From positions 904,076 through 968,075 of the forward strand of contig CM049309.1 in assembly GCA_026874595.1 (NCBI GenBank): a stretch of 64,000 nucleotides of DNA. Reading direction: 5' to 3'. Shown here piece by piece: positions 12,165 to 23,105 of the stretch. The notes under the pieces were generated by a model. It ran no database searches and was not told the DNA's origin. It was given only the letters and a program-made list of their open reading frames with translations. Both the position numbers and the translations under genes were made by a program. This DNA comes from Sipunculus nudus. Taxonomy: Eukaryota; Annelida; Sipuncula; Golfingiida; Sipunculidae. The stretch's first letter is position 1. Every line of letters begins with the position of its first letter.

Positions 12165-13026
12165 GAGGATATGGGTAACAGAGACCTTGTTTCAGGTTTC
12201 CAAGGAAATTTTTTATGGACCTCCATTGATTTCAGGTTAAAGATTCTAGGTGCAAAGGTAACGATTTGTGCATTTATAACGGACGAACGCATTTTTGAAG
12301 GTATCAAAAATAAAAATTTAAAGAAAATGCGTAAAAATATGAAAAAAAAATCCAGGTGATGCCACCAGTCTACTGGTAGTGATGAAACAGTCCAGGATGA
12401 ATTTGCATGCAAAAATCAAGGTGATGAATGCATTAGATATTCATAAACGTGAGGTTCTGTATAAAATTCTTAATAATACTGATGGGTACTTAAAAGCCCT
12501 TATAGCTCAAAAGATATGACCCAATATCAGGTTTCCAAGGAGATAATTTATGGACCTCACAGGATGTCAAGTAAGAAGCTTCTAGGTCCCTGTTAACGGG
12601 CAACCACATCTTTGAAGGTCTCAAAATAGAGAAAAAAATGCTTTAAAAATCTAAAAAAAATCCAGGTGGCACCACCAGTCTGAAGCAACTGATGAAACAC
12701 TCCATGATGAATATGCATGCCAAGAATTATTGGTGATCAATGCATTAGTTGTTCAGATACTGGAGTTTTGGTATTCATTTTTTAATTATTCTGCGGGTAT
12801 TTCAAAGCTCTGAGGATATGGGTAACAGAGACCTGATTTCAATTTTTCCGAGGAGATTTTTCATTGAACTCCCTGGATGTTAAGTTAGAAGATTATAGGT
12901 CCATCGGTTAGGATTTGTACCTGGTTAACGGACAGACAGACGGACGGATGGATAGACGGACAGCTAGACGCACGACGGACAAGGGGTGATCCCTAAAGCT
13001 CAGCATGACTGAAAGTCAGCTGAGCT
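12165..13026 (+). repeat. Long-unit tandem repeat ending in GCTCAG/CTGAGC
   Basis: Three degenerate units start near 12165, 12518 and 12816, each with GATATGGGTAACAGAGACCT or a relative and then AGGTTTCCAAGGAGAT-like sequence. Two of them carry a palindromic core related to GGTGGCGCCACC (12356 and 12665). The block ends in GACGGACGG-type sequence and AGCTCAGCATGACTGAAAGT (from 12998) followed by CAGCTGAGCT. A diverged fragment recurs at 13430-13570 with the same CAGCTGAGC end. Confidence 0.6.
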
Positions 13027-13635
13027 AAAAAGAAATGCGTAATTAAAATTCACAACTGTTAGTGAAAATTTTAAATAAATGGTTCACCAGATTAAGTTGA
13101 AACTTCCGATAGTGACAGGGAAATGCATCCAACTGAAGCATTTTATTGTAATCTTATGAAAGAATGCAAAATATACGATTGCGTCCAGAAATCTAAAAGA
13201 ACACTATTAAATTTGTATAAATATCGAGATGAATTTTTATCAATCCCAGCAGACTAACCGAACTTTTATGAAATTTCTTATAGAAGTGAATTTGACATTA
13301 ATTAATAAACTTGGTAATTAAATTTTTAGAGGATTTGCTGGTTGCTGTTTAAAACGTGACAAAACGGGAAGAATCATCTGATTTTTTCAGGGTGTACCAA
13401 CACCGCTTTAACTTACATATCGGTAGCAGTCTGTCGGTTACCATGAAAATATCTAGAGTTTCCAAGGAGATTTTGTATGGATCTGTAAAATATTTACTGC
13501 CAAAGGATTCAGGAGAATAAATGACAAAGGCACTTGACTATCGCCGGCATGACTGATAGTCAGCTGAGCCGAATAAAATAAACATATATCAAATTAGGAT
13601 ATAACTGGCTTCTCTCTGACTATGATCATATACTA

Positions 13636-13638
<3 letters not shown>
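13027..13638. other. Spacer with a repeat fragment
   Basis: Mostly unrecognised. The part at 13430-13570 is a diverged fragment of the preceding repeat family. Confidence 0.4.

Positions 13639-13674
<36 letters not shown>
13639..13674. repeat. (TA)n microsatellite
   Basis: About 36 bp of alternating TA. Confidence 0.9.
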
Positions 13675-13680
<6 letters not shown>

Positions 13681-15284
13681 AAAATTAATAAATTAGGTCA
13701 ATCTTTCCCAGAATTAGGACTAGATGATTTCACCTTATTATGCACATTTGATTGTATCCGAGGTCACCCACTTTGTCTTAGGCCTATGTACCTAATCCCT
13801 AACATTTTATTCAGCAACCACGTCAATTATACACCAGCTAGTGTGAGGTTGTCAAGTCAAAATACAATCACCCATTAAACCTACCTTCTCACGACCAACT
13901 GTAAAAAAAAAACATCTTCTAGATGTTCCTCACGCCTTTTCAACCTTACTCCCCAAAAGATCTGAATTTGGTAAAGCAGGTTCATATATATATATCAACT
14001 CCCCTTCCCTCTGATGTAAAGGATGCTTTAATCTCAACAATAACTTGTCAGATCAAAATTATCATATGTTAATTAAGATCAATACCTTCAATGGCAGCGT
14101 ATACAATGAGGAAAATTAATAATATTGCATTAATTAATCTTACAGTGAAACCAGTATCTCATATGAAATACCGGGTGTTTGCATACATACGCCATGAAAA
14201 CATTTGTACAAGTTTACATATATCTAGGTAAACATCTATCTGAAAGTTTTCTGTTTCTATAAATAAAATGTATCATACAATACAAATATATCCATATAAT
14301 TACTGGTATGCATTTATCAGCTAGCAAAGTGACATACATTACAAGTGTTCCCTTCATACCTTAAATAAATATCAGTCTGTACAATCACAGACAAAGTCTT
14401 AACACCTAGAGTTCCCTAATACCAGTCCATACAATAGTCGAGTTTCCACTACACGAGTTAAGGTGCCAGTCCGAGTCCAGGCTACTCGAGTCCAAGTCCG
14501 AGTTCATGAGGTTCAAATTTAAATCTAATTAGAGTCAAAGTCATTTGCAACCTGAGTCAAAGTCTAAGTCCAATAAAAATCTCCTTGTTAAAAAATAAAA
14601 TCTAAAATTCTAATTATTCTAAGATAATCATGAATATTTGTTTGTTTGTTTATTAATACTGATTTTACCAGATTAATTAAGTACATTTAGCTCCTGATCC
14701 AGAGCTAATATTGGAATATCTGGCCTCTCTTTGTTATGTTCTGTTCGCAAATGTGAGCCCTTATCTATGAGTCCAAGTCCGAGTCCAGGACCCTTATGTA
14801 CCAGTCTTACATTACTACTTAAAATTAACTTTGCCAACCTCTGTCTTGTCTTATAAAAATATTCAGTTATGAAGCTTTTCCTGTTCAGGTTATAAATGCA
14901 CCTGGACTGGGAATGTGGAGAACATTTGACTGACACGAACGATGACACGATCACCTGTCATTTATTTTGAATACAGAGCTTACAAATACAACCACAATAT
15001 TAAATGTCTTCCTGATAAACCTCTGTGTGGCTAAGAACCACTCTCTTTCACAATACTCTCGTATCATGTAAATTACCCTGACACAACTAGTGTAATTGTA
15101 ATACAGACATATCAATGCAGAATATAAATGATCAAAATGTGCTGAAAAGTATTGCATATTATTTCACATGATACTGACAATGGTAAAACTTTTTGACTTG
15201 CGACATGCAGGTTTCAGTGCGTATACAAAATGGCAGCTACCACAGTGGTTTCGAGAAACAAGAAAAAAAAAACCTCTCATGGTT
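13675..15284. other. AT-rich stretch with GAGTCC repeats
   Basis: No gene recognised. Short degenerate GAGTCCAAGTCC repeats occur at about 14435-14570 and again at about 14768-14795. They look like the termini of a small dispersed element, but I cannot define its ends. Confidence 0.4.
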
Positions 15285-16288
15285 TCAGCTACTATGCTTG
15301 TGAGTTCCAAGCAACGCAAACAATCAAATTCATTACAAATAATTATCGATAAAGATATTGTCCCGAATGTCGATGAATTTTCTCACCTTGGCTTGATCAT
15401 TGACGCCCATCTCACATGGAAATCTCACACTTCTACCGTTTTTAAAAAGCTATGTTGCAAAATTGGACTTTTACATCGGCTCAGCAAATTTCTACCACAG
15501 AAGTTTTTAGTCACTATATATCACGCCTTTGTTTAACCCTCAATAGATTATAGCCTAACAGTATGGGGCAGCTGTCCCAGCACATTCCGTGCCGCAATCC
15601 AACGAATGCAGTGTCGTGCGGCTAGGATAATAACAAAAAATTACGACCCAACTCAAAGAAGTTTAGATTTAGTGAAAGAAATAGGCTTAATGACAATTGA
15701 ACAGCGATATTTGTACCTTCTATCTATTTTAACCTATAAATGCATAAATGATTTAGCCCCTTCATATTTATGTAAGAATTTTCATATGGCGAAGGGCATT
15801 CATAATTATTCGACGCGGTTAACCGAAAACAAAAACTGTATCCTTCCGAAACCGCGTATTGAAGCCTTCAAGGCTACCTCTTTTTATGCAGGCAGTACTC
15901 TATGGAACTCCCTTCCTCGACACATTAAGTTTGCTTCTAATTTGCAGCATTTTAAAAAATTATCACGTTCGTACTTCTCCGATTTTACAATGATGTCATA
16001 ATCTTATCACAGCACGAAATTGTTCTACATGTAATCGTTGCTCTTACCGCTGTTAGTACCGTCCCTTTTATTAATTTTATGATATTATCATTCCTTTGTA
16101 ATGATTTTACAGTCTCATTATGTCTTTTATATTTCGCATTGTACATGTACTTTTATGTATCTTTATTATCATGTTCCATTGTTTATAATATCTTGTATAT
16201 CTTGGAAGAGGGCCCTGTTTATAACAGAATTCTTATTCTGGTACAGGCCACCCTTCACAATATTATAATAAATAAATAAATAAATAAA
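15285..16288 (+). pseudogene. 5'-truncated CR1-like LINE copy
   Basis: From TCAGCTACTATGCTTGTGAG at 15285 onward, this matches the end of the full-length LINE (53858-54857) almost base for base. I count roughly a dozen differences over 1 kb. It covers the last part of ORF2 after the reverse-transcriptase core, then the 3' UTR and the AATA-type tail (about 16260-16290). A C-to-T change creates an in-frame stop at 15534-15536 where the intact copy has CAA, so the reading frame is broken into 15285-15536 and 15606-16001. 5' truncation is the usual outcome of LINE target-primed reverse transcription. No clear target duplication was found. Confidence 0.9.
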
Positions 16289-17120
16289 TAAGATTATGGG
16301 GATGTGACGTGAATTACTCCTAGAACAGAGTACAGGCGACGATCTACAGTGATGCTTCAGTGGCGAGGGGTATGTAAGTTACCCAATAAGTTTAAAATTG
16401 AACAATGCCTTTTTTCCCACCATGTCCAAATCCTCAATTTAAAGTAGGATGTAGCTTTGTGAAGTACTTAATTTCTTTGACTGAGATTTATTTTGGTAAA
16501 CCCTTTTAGATTACAACCCCTTTAATACAAAATACAAAGTTTAATATAAACACTGAAGTACAAATTTCCTCAGTTATTTAACAAAACCAACATCCACTAG
16601 GTCAGACCCGATGATCTGGTAAACACTGTTTACTATAGCGCCAGATCGGCCCTCTGACAAAATGGCCAGATTACTGGTTACCGGGTCCTAACTAAGTCGT
16701 GTTTGTCACGGCTAATAAACACTGGCACTCACAGGTACTGTACATCTAACCACAATAATTACCCCACTCAATGAGAGGATAGTTGTTAGTCACACACCAT
16801 GTGTCACTTTACTGCAGCATTCACAGATAGGACACAGAATACAAGAAATGTTTTGAACACTCCAATTTTTAATTTGCTTTTATCCTGATCATCTACAACA
16901 TTAAGTAGCACCAATGCATCTACCATCCAGTACAGATATATAGAATATGCATCCATTTATACTTGCTATAACCGTCTTCATACTACCAAATTTGTGGCTA
17001 CTCTTTCACAGACCTTGATTCAGTGTCTATTTCATGAATAATAAATAAGGCAATTGAACCAATCAAATGAATCATTCATGCACACTTGTTTATTGCTGAT
17101 GTCTGGTGCAATGTTTCAAC
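16289..17120. other. Unannotated spacer
   Basis: Nothing recognised. Confidence 0.4.
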
Positions 17121-17262
17121 CAATCATTAAGCATTGCAAGGAATGCTTTGAGAAACAAACTAGTCATATCAATCATTTAGCATTGCAAGGAATGCTTAGA
17201 GAACAAACTAATCATATCAATTATTTAGCATTGCAAGGAATGCTTAGAGAACCAAACTGTTC
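17121..17262. repeat. 60-bp tandem repeat, 2-3 units
   Basis: Units contain AGCATTGCAAGGAATGCTT, itself a near-palindrome, followed by AGAGAACAAACTAATCATAT. The units sit near 17129, 17179 and 17227. Part of an incidental 79-codon ORF runs through them. Confidence 0.75.
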
Positions 17263-18227
17263 AAATACGCCTTTCATACTTCTGGTACATTAGTTCTTGT
17301 TCTGACACTGCTTGAACAGTAAATTGTTAAAAGTTAATAAACTAGTTTTGAATTACTATGCACACTGACCAACTGCATTCATGATACAGTGATAATGCTA
17401 AACTGACATGAATTTATAAACATTTTTGAACATGATAACCTCATTATAGAGTTTAAAATTGTAAATAAAACCTAACCTAGCAAAACTAGGTTTGATGATG
17501 AGATTTATATAAAGGACTGTGAAACAATTTTTTAATATCAATTTGCAATATTAATGACAGCCTGTTTATATAATAATATATTTTCTTATAATTTTTACAT
17601 AACTTAGGTATAAATATATTATCAAAAACCTATGTCAATCCATTCATGAAAGGTCTTTATATCTTCATTAATGCCTTACTACTACAGATAGTTTCACTTA
17701 GGACATTTGAATAAAATACCTTCATTTCTGTATTGTCAAAGCATGTATAAATCTTAATGATATATATATCATACTCATATGATAATGATTCATGCTGTGA
17801 ATGAGGTGTTATATAAGACAAAAAGGCTGCAATGACCTGATTATGAAAATTTATCTTGTGTAGAGGTCTGCTTTATTCTAAATTGAAAGTCGATAGAACC
17901 ATCAGCTGAATGATAAGTTTGCAGAGTGAAACTTGTAAAAACAGCAGCTAATATCACTGTGATCTGTCAAGTATAAGAGAATCTTTGTATAAGTGAAATT
18001 AAAGTACAGCAGACCATAACAGTTAAAAATCTACAGCAATATATCATACTCAGCTTCTTGGGAGTCAGCAGAGACCTTGCTTCACCAAGCCCTGGTGTCT
18101 GCTGTTTCATTAAATATCAACATGCAAAATGAACCATCAGGTGGCTCCCTTATGGCAAATCTATGGAGTGAGGAAATTTTTTTATATCAAATGTCTGTTA
18201 TGGGAGATGTCAGGAGTATCTGAACAA
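17263..18227. other. AT-rich stretch
   Basis: Nothing recognised. A TATATATATCATA run lies near 17760. Confidence 0.4.
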
Positions 18228-18379
18228 TCATGTATAATCTTGTATAGCTTGTAGATGTTATGGAGAATCTGACCAATCATGTAGAGGCTTGTATAGACTG
18301 TAGGAGATGTTATGGAGAATCTGACCAATCATGTAGAGGCTTGTAAAGACTGTAGGAGATGTTATGGAGTATCTGACTA

Positions 18380-18917
18380 TAGTCCATTTCACCACCTGCT
18401 GTCCACCTGTTTTTTGTAGATGATTTACTTAAAAGTTTATATTTTTCAATATTTTCCATGTAAACAACATATTGAAGTGACAACCTAATTTGGCAGTTAA
18501 GAATTTTACAATAAATCCCCCGTTCATGTTTCACAACATTTTAGTCTCTTTATCATGATCTGGCAGATATTGTGTGTCCCTCCATAAGTAGCCATCTTTG
18601 TTTTAGCTGGTTATATTTTTTAGAATGTTGACATGAGATCATCCAATCAGCAGCTGTCAGTTGAGGCTGTTTTTGCATGTGACCAATGACCTTGACCGCC
18701 ATAAGTGGGTCTGATATGTTGTAAAATGTAGACTGATTTCTCATATTTTCAGAAAATTCTGTTACTTAAATATGGCATAAGGTAGGAATTTAGTTACCTT
18801 GTTGAAAATTAGGTTCTGTTATTATCTCCTCTACACTATAATTGTTTCCCTTGAAATGTACCTAATAAAATTTTTCATAGCAAAAAACAGGTGGACATGA
18901 GGGGATGAAATGGACTA
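18380..18917 (-). mobile_element. MITE copy 1 (TA target duplication)
   Basis: A 538-bp element bounded by TAGTCCATTTCA and TGAAATGGACTA. The TIR is about 35 bp and runs into GTCCACCTGTTTTTTG. The flanking bases are TA on both sides (18378-18379 and 18918-18919), and the undisturbed 52-bp unit reads GACTAATCATG at this point, so TA is the target duplication. This is typical of Tc1/mariner-related MITEs. A second copy in the opposite orientation lies at 41964-42500. Confidence 0.8.
18553..18744 (-). pseudogene. MITE-borne ORF, copy 1 (63 codons)
   Basis: The ORF starts MRNQSTFYNISDP and matches the first 63 codons of the ORF in MITE copy 2 with few replacements. It ends at tandem stops (TGATAA on the minus strand) where copy 2 reads on. 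I recognise no protein family. It may be residual coding sequence from the element's parent or chance conservation between young copies. Confidence 0.35.
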
Positions 18918-19205
18918 TAATCATGTTAAGTCTTGCACAGACTATAGGAGATGTTATGGAGTATATGACTAATCATGTAAAGGTTTGTACAGACTGTAGG
19001 AGATGTTATGGAGTATATGACTAATCATGTAAAGGCTTGTATAGACTGTAGGAGATGTTATTGAGAATCTGACCAATCATGTAAAGGCTTGTAAATAAAG
19101 TCTGTAGGTGACGTTATGGAGAATCTGTACAATCATGTGAAGGCTTGTAAAGTCTGTTAGAGATGTTATGGAGAATCTGACCAATCATGTAAAAACTGTG
19201 ATAAC

Positions 19206-20516
19206 CCAGTCGGGAATTTGACATCACGGTGATCTCACAATGGCATCACATATTATATCACATGACCTCATCGTGTGACCTCACTGTGACATGAAATCTG
19301 TAACCTAACACTGGTATCACAGTGATGTCACACGCTTAGGTCACATGGTGATCATACTGTGACTTCATCCTGATATCTCTTTCTTGATGTCACAGAGATG
19401 TCACATGCTGATGTCACCATGACATCACAGATTAGCTCACACAGACCTCATGCTGTGACCTCACTGTGACATGAAATCTGTAACCTAACACTGGTATCAC
19501 AGTGATGTCACACGCTTAGGTCACATGGTGATCATACTGTGACTTCATCCTGATATCTCTCTCTTGATGTCACAGAGATGTCACATGCTGATGTCACCAC
19601 GACATCACAGATTAGCTCACACAGACCTCATGCTGTGACCTCACTGTGACATGAATTTTGTAACCTCACACTGGTGACACAGTGATGTCACATGTTTAGG
19701 TCACATGGTGATCATACTGTGACTTCACCATGATCTGTCTATCTCGATGTCACAGAGATGTCACATGCTGATGTCACCACAACATAACAGATTAGCTCAC
19801 ACAGACCTCATGCTGTGATCTCACTGTGACATGAATTTTGTAACCTCACACTGGTGAGACAGTGATCTCACACGCTTAGATCACATGGTGATCATACTGT
19901 TATTTCACCATGATCTGTCTATCTCGATGTCACAGAGATGTCACATGCTGATGTCACCACGACATCACGGATTAGCTCACACAGACCTCATGCTGTGATC
20001 TCACTGTGACATGAATTTTGTAACCTCACACTGGTGACACAGTGATGTCACACGCTTAGATCACATGGTGATCATACTGTTATTTCACCATGATCTGTCT
20101 ATCTTGATGTCACAGAGATGTCACATGCTGATGTCACCACGACATCACAGATTAGCTCACACAGACCTCATGCTGTGACCTTACTGTGACATGAATTTTG
20201 TAACCTCACACTGGTGACACAGTGATGTCACATGCTTAGGTCACATGGTGATCATACTGTGACTTCACAATGATCTGTCTATCTCGATGTCACAGAGATG
20301 TCACATGCTGATGTCACCACGACATCACAGATAAGCTCACACAGACCTCATGCTGTGACCTCACTGTGACATGGATTTTGTAACCTCACACTGGTGACTC
20401 AGTGATGTCACATGCTTAGGTCACATGGTGATACTGTAATTTCACCTTGATCGCACTCTCTTCATGTCACAGAGATTTCACATGCTGAGGGCACATGGTG
20501 ATCATTTTGTGATATC
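19206..20516 (+). repeat. 180-bp satellite array
   Basis: About seven units with a strict 180-bp period. The landmark AGTGATGTCACACGCTTAGG or a close variant occurs at 19321, 19501, 19681, 19861, 20041, 20221 and 20401. The last unit has small deletions. The unit is dense in GTGA/TCAC inverted pairs such as GATGTCACAGAGATGTCACA, so either strand could form many short hairpins. Neighbouring units differ by a few per cent. There is no coding potential. Confidence 0.95.
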
Positions 20517-20525
20517 ACCATGACA

Positions 20526-20580
20526 CCTCTTTCTCTCTGTCTGTCTGTCTGTCTGTCTCTCTCTCCCTCACACACACACC
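20526..20580. repeat. (CTGT)n/(CT)n/(CA)n microsatellite
   Basis: CTGT repeated about five times, flanked by CTCTCT and then CACACACACA. Confidence 0.9.
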
Positions 20581-20704
20581 CAATATGCAAAACATCCAAA
20601 TCAGAAAAGACACATAAAATTATAAATTTTATTTATAATGTTTCACAGTATGTCAGGTTGCACTGAATGTTACACACGACATATATGATATCGGAATACT
20701 TCTT

Positions 20705-20821
20705 TCACTTATTTGCTGCCCGCCTCAGTCCCGTATTAGCATTGGCCAAAAAGACCTCTTTTTGTCTGGACACTTCTGATAGGACAGATGTTAGAAACAT
20801 CCTCTCTGGCTCTTCTGGGCG
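20705..20821 (-). CDS. Possible terminal exon, unrecognised
   Basis: Read on the minus strand, 38 codons end in TGA at 20705-20707 with a protein-like composition: RPEEPERMFLTSVLSEVSRQ and then a lysine/arginine-rich end. An in-frame stop lies just upstream, so as a coding segment it would need a splice acceptor. The AACTAACGCCCAG just upstream on the minus strand is a candidate but has a weak pyrimidine tract. No family is recognised. It could be a chance ORF. Confidence 0.2.
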   Translation of the reverse strand, partial: RPEEPERMFLTSVLSEVSRQKEVFLANANTGLRRAANK

Positions 20822-20879
20822 TTAGTTGATCTTCTTTGTTAAAAGTCTTCAGACAAGCTAAAACAAAACAGCCTTAATT

Positions 20880-21310
20880 TGGTTTTGTGAAAATTATTTA
20901 CACATGATAAAAGAATAAATTCAGTAGAATGGCTTTGTTTAAGATATAAATGTCTCCAATCCCAATTGGCCTCCCCCAAAAGTTAAAGAAAATATCTCCA
21001 AAGTTAGGGGGTTACATGCAATCATCCTAGATTTCTGTAGATTAGATCTTGAAGATCAAGGTCAAAAGTCACCAGTTTTCAAACACATCTAACACTTGAA
21101 GGAAACATCTTGTGTGTCAAATCTGAGGAAAAATCTTCAGTACCTCATATGTGACAATAGTCAAAATTTCCATAGATTTCCTCAGAATTAACCTCGTTCA
21201 GGAAATGGATAAATAAATACTTGTTTCACATTTGAGGGGGGAAATGCAATACTTGTTTATGATAAATGTATCTTGTTAACAAGAAATTCTACTGATGACT
21301 GATGGCGGGA
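20880..21310. other. AT-rich stretch
   Basis: Nothing recognised. Confidence 0.4.
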
Positions 21311-21316
21311 CTATAA

Positions 21317-21533
21317 AACAAGGGACCCATGTGTCACGGTGCTCATCTGAAGTTGACCAGGAAGATAAAATCTATAATAATAACAAAAAAGAGTTGTCTT
21401 GGAGGAAAAGGAAACATAGGCCATGGTTGGTTGACATGCTAGGTTTATATTGATGAGTAAGGAATAAGAGTGATCAAACAAAGAGTGATTGCTATAGCTC
21501 AGATGACTTATAGTCAGCTGAGCTGATAAAGGG
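21317..21533 (+). repeat. AACAAGGGACCCATG dispersed repeat, copy 1
   Basis: It begins AACAAGGGACCCATGTGTCA, continues with GCTCATCTGAAGTTGACC and ends near AGCTCAGATGACTTATAGTC followed by AGCTGAGCT. A related copy begins at 25351, and terminal fragments lie inverted at 47287-47310 and 59821-59852. I recall this end sequence as common in bivalve genomes. Confidence 0.6.
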
Positions 21534-22351
21534 TTCTAAGTGGAACCCATTTTGGTTCTTTGGCTTGTCACATATTTGGAACCCATCTTGGTTCCCTGAG
21601 GAACCCTGAATATAGGTTCCTTCTGGAACCCTCAAAAAGGGTTCCCTGGGGAACCTTTCAGGTTCTGTAAATACATTTTTGGTTCCTTGAGGAACCTTGT
21701 TTGGTGCTAATTACTTCCGCTGGGTCTTTGCAAAACCATTATTAAGGTCCTTTTTTAAATTAACCAGGAATGGTTCTACAGACATTAACTGGGTTCCTTG
21801 ACTTATTTGTTCCGACAGGAACTTTGACAGTTTATACACCAAACCAGACAGGACCAATTCAAATTCACTGCAGGGCGAGATAAAGGAACAGATCTAGCAC
21901 GATTCCTTTTCCTTGGCAGAGGTATGCCCTCAACTGGCATGTCATTCCACTTGGATATTATGACACTTTAATGGGGGACTTTTTTTTAAATCAAATGAAA
22001 GTTACTGTAAAAAAACACAAGAATAAAATACGGGGGTAAACATACTTTATTTAACTTTAAACGAAGCAATTCATATACTACAAATGTGCAGTTCAGAACA
22101 AGCAAATGATTGGATGTAGCATTCAGGATTTCTCTCTTAGAATGGTGAAACAGGGTACTACAGAAATCCTAAAATTGGTATTACCTCTTATATGTGTGCT
22201 TCAAAGTTTATGTTGCAGTAACTTTATAGAATAGGTTTTCTGTTTCCCTTTACACATTTAACTGTAAAAATCCTAATTAGTTGGTCCTTCTTAGGCCAGT
22301 TGAGGCTTATAATGCAATATACGCAGCCATCAATTTCATATTCGTTTAAAC

Positions 22352-22506
22352 CTAAATCTGCATCCACTTTCTCCTTGAATACTATCAGCAAAGATGAAAG
22401 CATGACATGATTCTTCTGCTATCGATTCTATAACACCAGCATCATTGTTGATTTGGCAGCATATGGCAGGACATCGTAGGTTAATATCAACCAACTGCAT
22501 AATAGC
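22352..22506 (-). CDS. Possible internal exon, unrecognised
   Basis: On the minus strand, the acceptor-like TTGTCTCTTTGACAG precedes 155 nt open in one frame, starting AIMQLVDINLRCPAICCQ. A donor-like TTTAG/GTTTAA follows. Without splicing, the frame reaches TGA at 22336-22338. The composition looks protein-like, with several cysteines, but no domain is recognised. It could belong to the GGTTCC-ended element or to a host gene. Confidence is low. Confidence 0.25.
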
Positions 22507-22799
22507 CTGTCAAAGAGACAATTTAAATTTTCAATTGTAAGCAAAGCAATTAGATGAATTTGACTTGACATTTTTACTGTAATATTATTCTCTTTTGAAT
22601 TATTGAATGGGACATTCTCAAATTTAAAGCCAAGTAGTTTTACAAAGTTCTTTTGAATAAAGTGTAATTGATGTAAAAATAATAAAATTGTTTCAAATGA
22701 GAAAACTCAAAGTAGGTGAAGTGTTCTTATTAACATTATTAAACACATTTCTAAATAAAGAAATAAATATATTAACAAATTCTATAATGAGTTCAGCCA

Positions 22800-23105
22800 T
22801 ACGCAATGTGTGTGACTACCTTCATTCACTATCAGATAAAAAACAGCAAATGTGGCTGGCTTCACACTCGATGTGAATGTGCCTACCATCACTCCCTATT
22901 AGATATCAGGTGAAATGCGGTTATCTTCACTCAGTATGTGCCTGTCTTCACTCGCAGCTGAATATAAAAAGCAAATGTGGATGGCTTCACACTCGATGTG
23001 AATGTGCCTACCTTCACTCCCTCTTAGATATCAAGAGGAAATTTTGTTGCTTTCACTCAGTATGTGCCTGCCTTAACTTCCTGTTAGACATTAACAGTTA
23101 ATGCG
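22800..23105 (+). repeat. 63-bp tandem repeat with an open frame
   Basis: About five degenerate units of 63 bp, with a stronger 126-127 bp dimer (TGGCTTCACACTCGATGTGA near 22857 and its variant near 22984). Because the unit is a multiple of three, the 74-codon ORF at 22877-23101 encodes about three and a half 21-residue repeats of the CGYLHSVCACLHS type. I take this to be a by-product of the repeat and not a gene. Confidence 0.6.

Larger units (their letters stand above)
18228..19205 (+). repeat. 52-bp tandem array (left), interrupted by a MITE
   Basis: Degenerate units of 52 bp contain GACTGTAGGAGATGTTATGG and AATCTGACCAATCATGTA. The period was measured at 18949, 19001 and 19053. The array is interrupted at 18380-18917 by a TA-flanked MITE and resumes afterwards. 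It runs directly into the 180-bp satellite through ACTGTGATAACCCAGTCGGG. The same unit, in the same orientation, follows the 112-bp satellite at 41618-42545. Confidence 0.8.

Noticed and set aside
19206-20516. CRISPR-like regularly spaced repeats
   Set aside because: The whole 180-bp unit is conserved with no unique spacers, and the context is eukaryotic. It is a satellite. The same applies to the 112-bp and 52-bp arrays.
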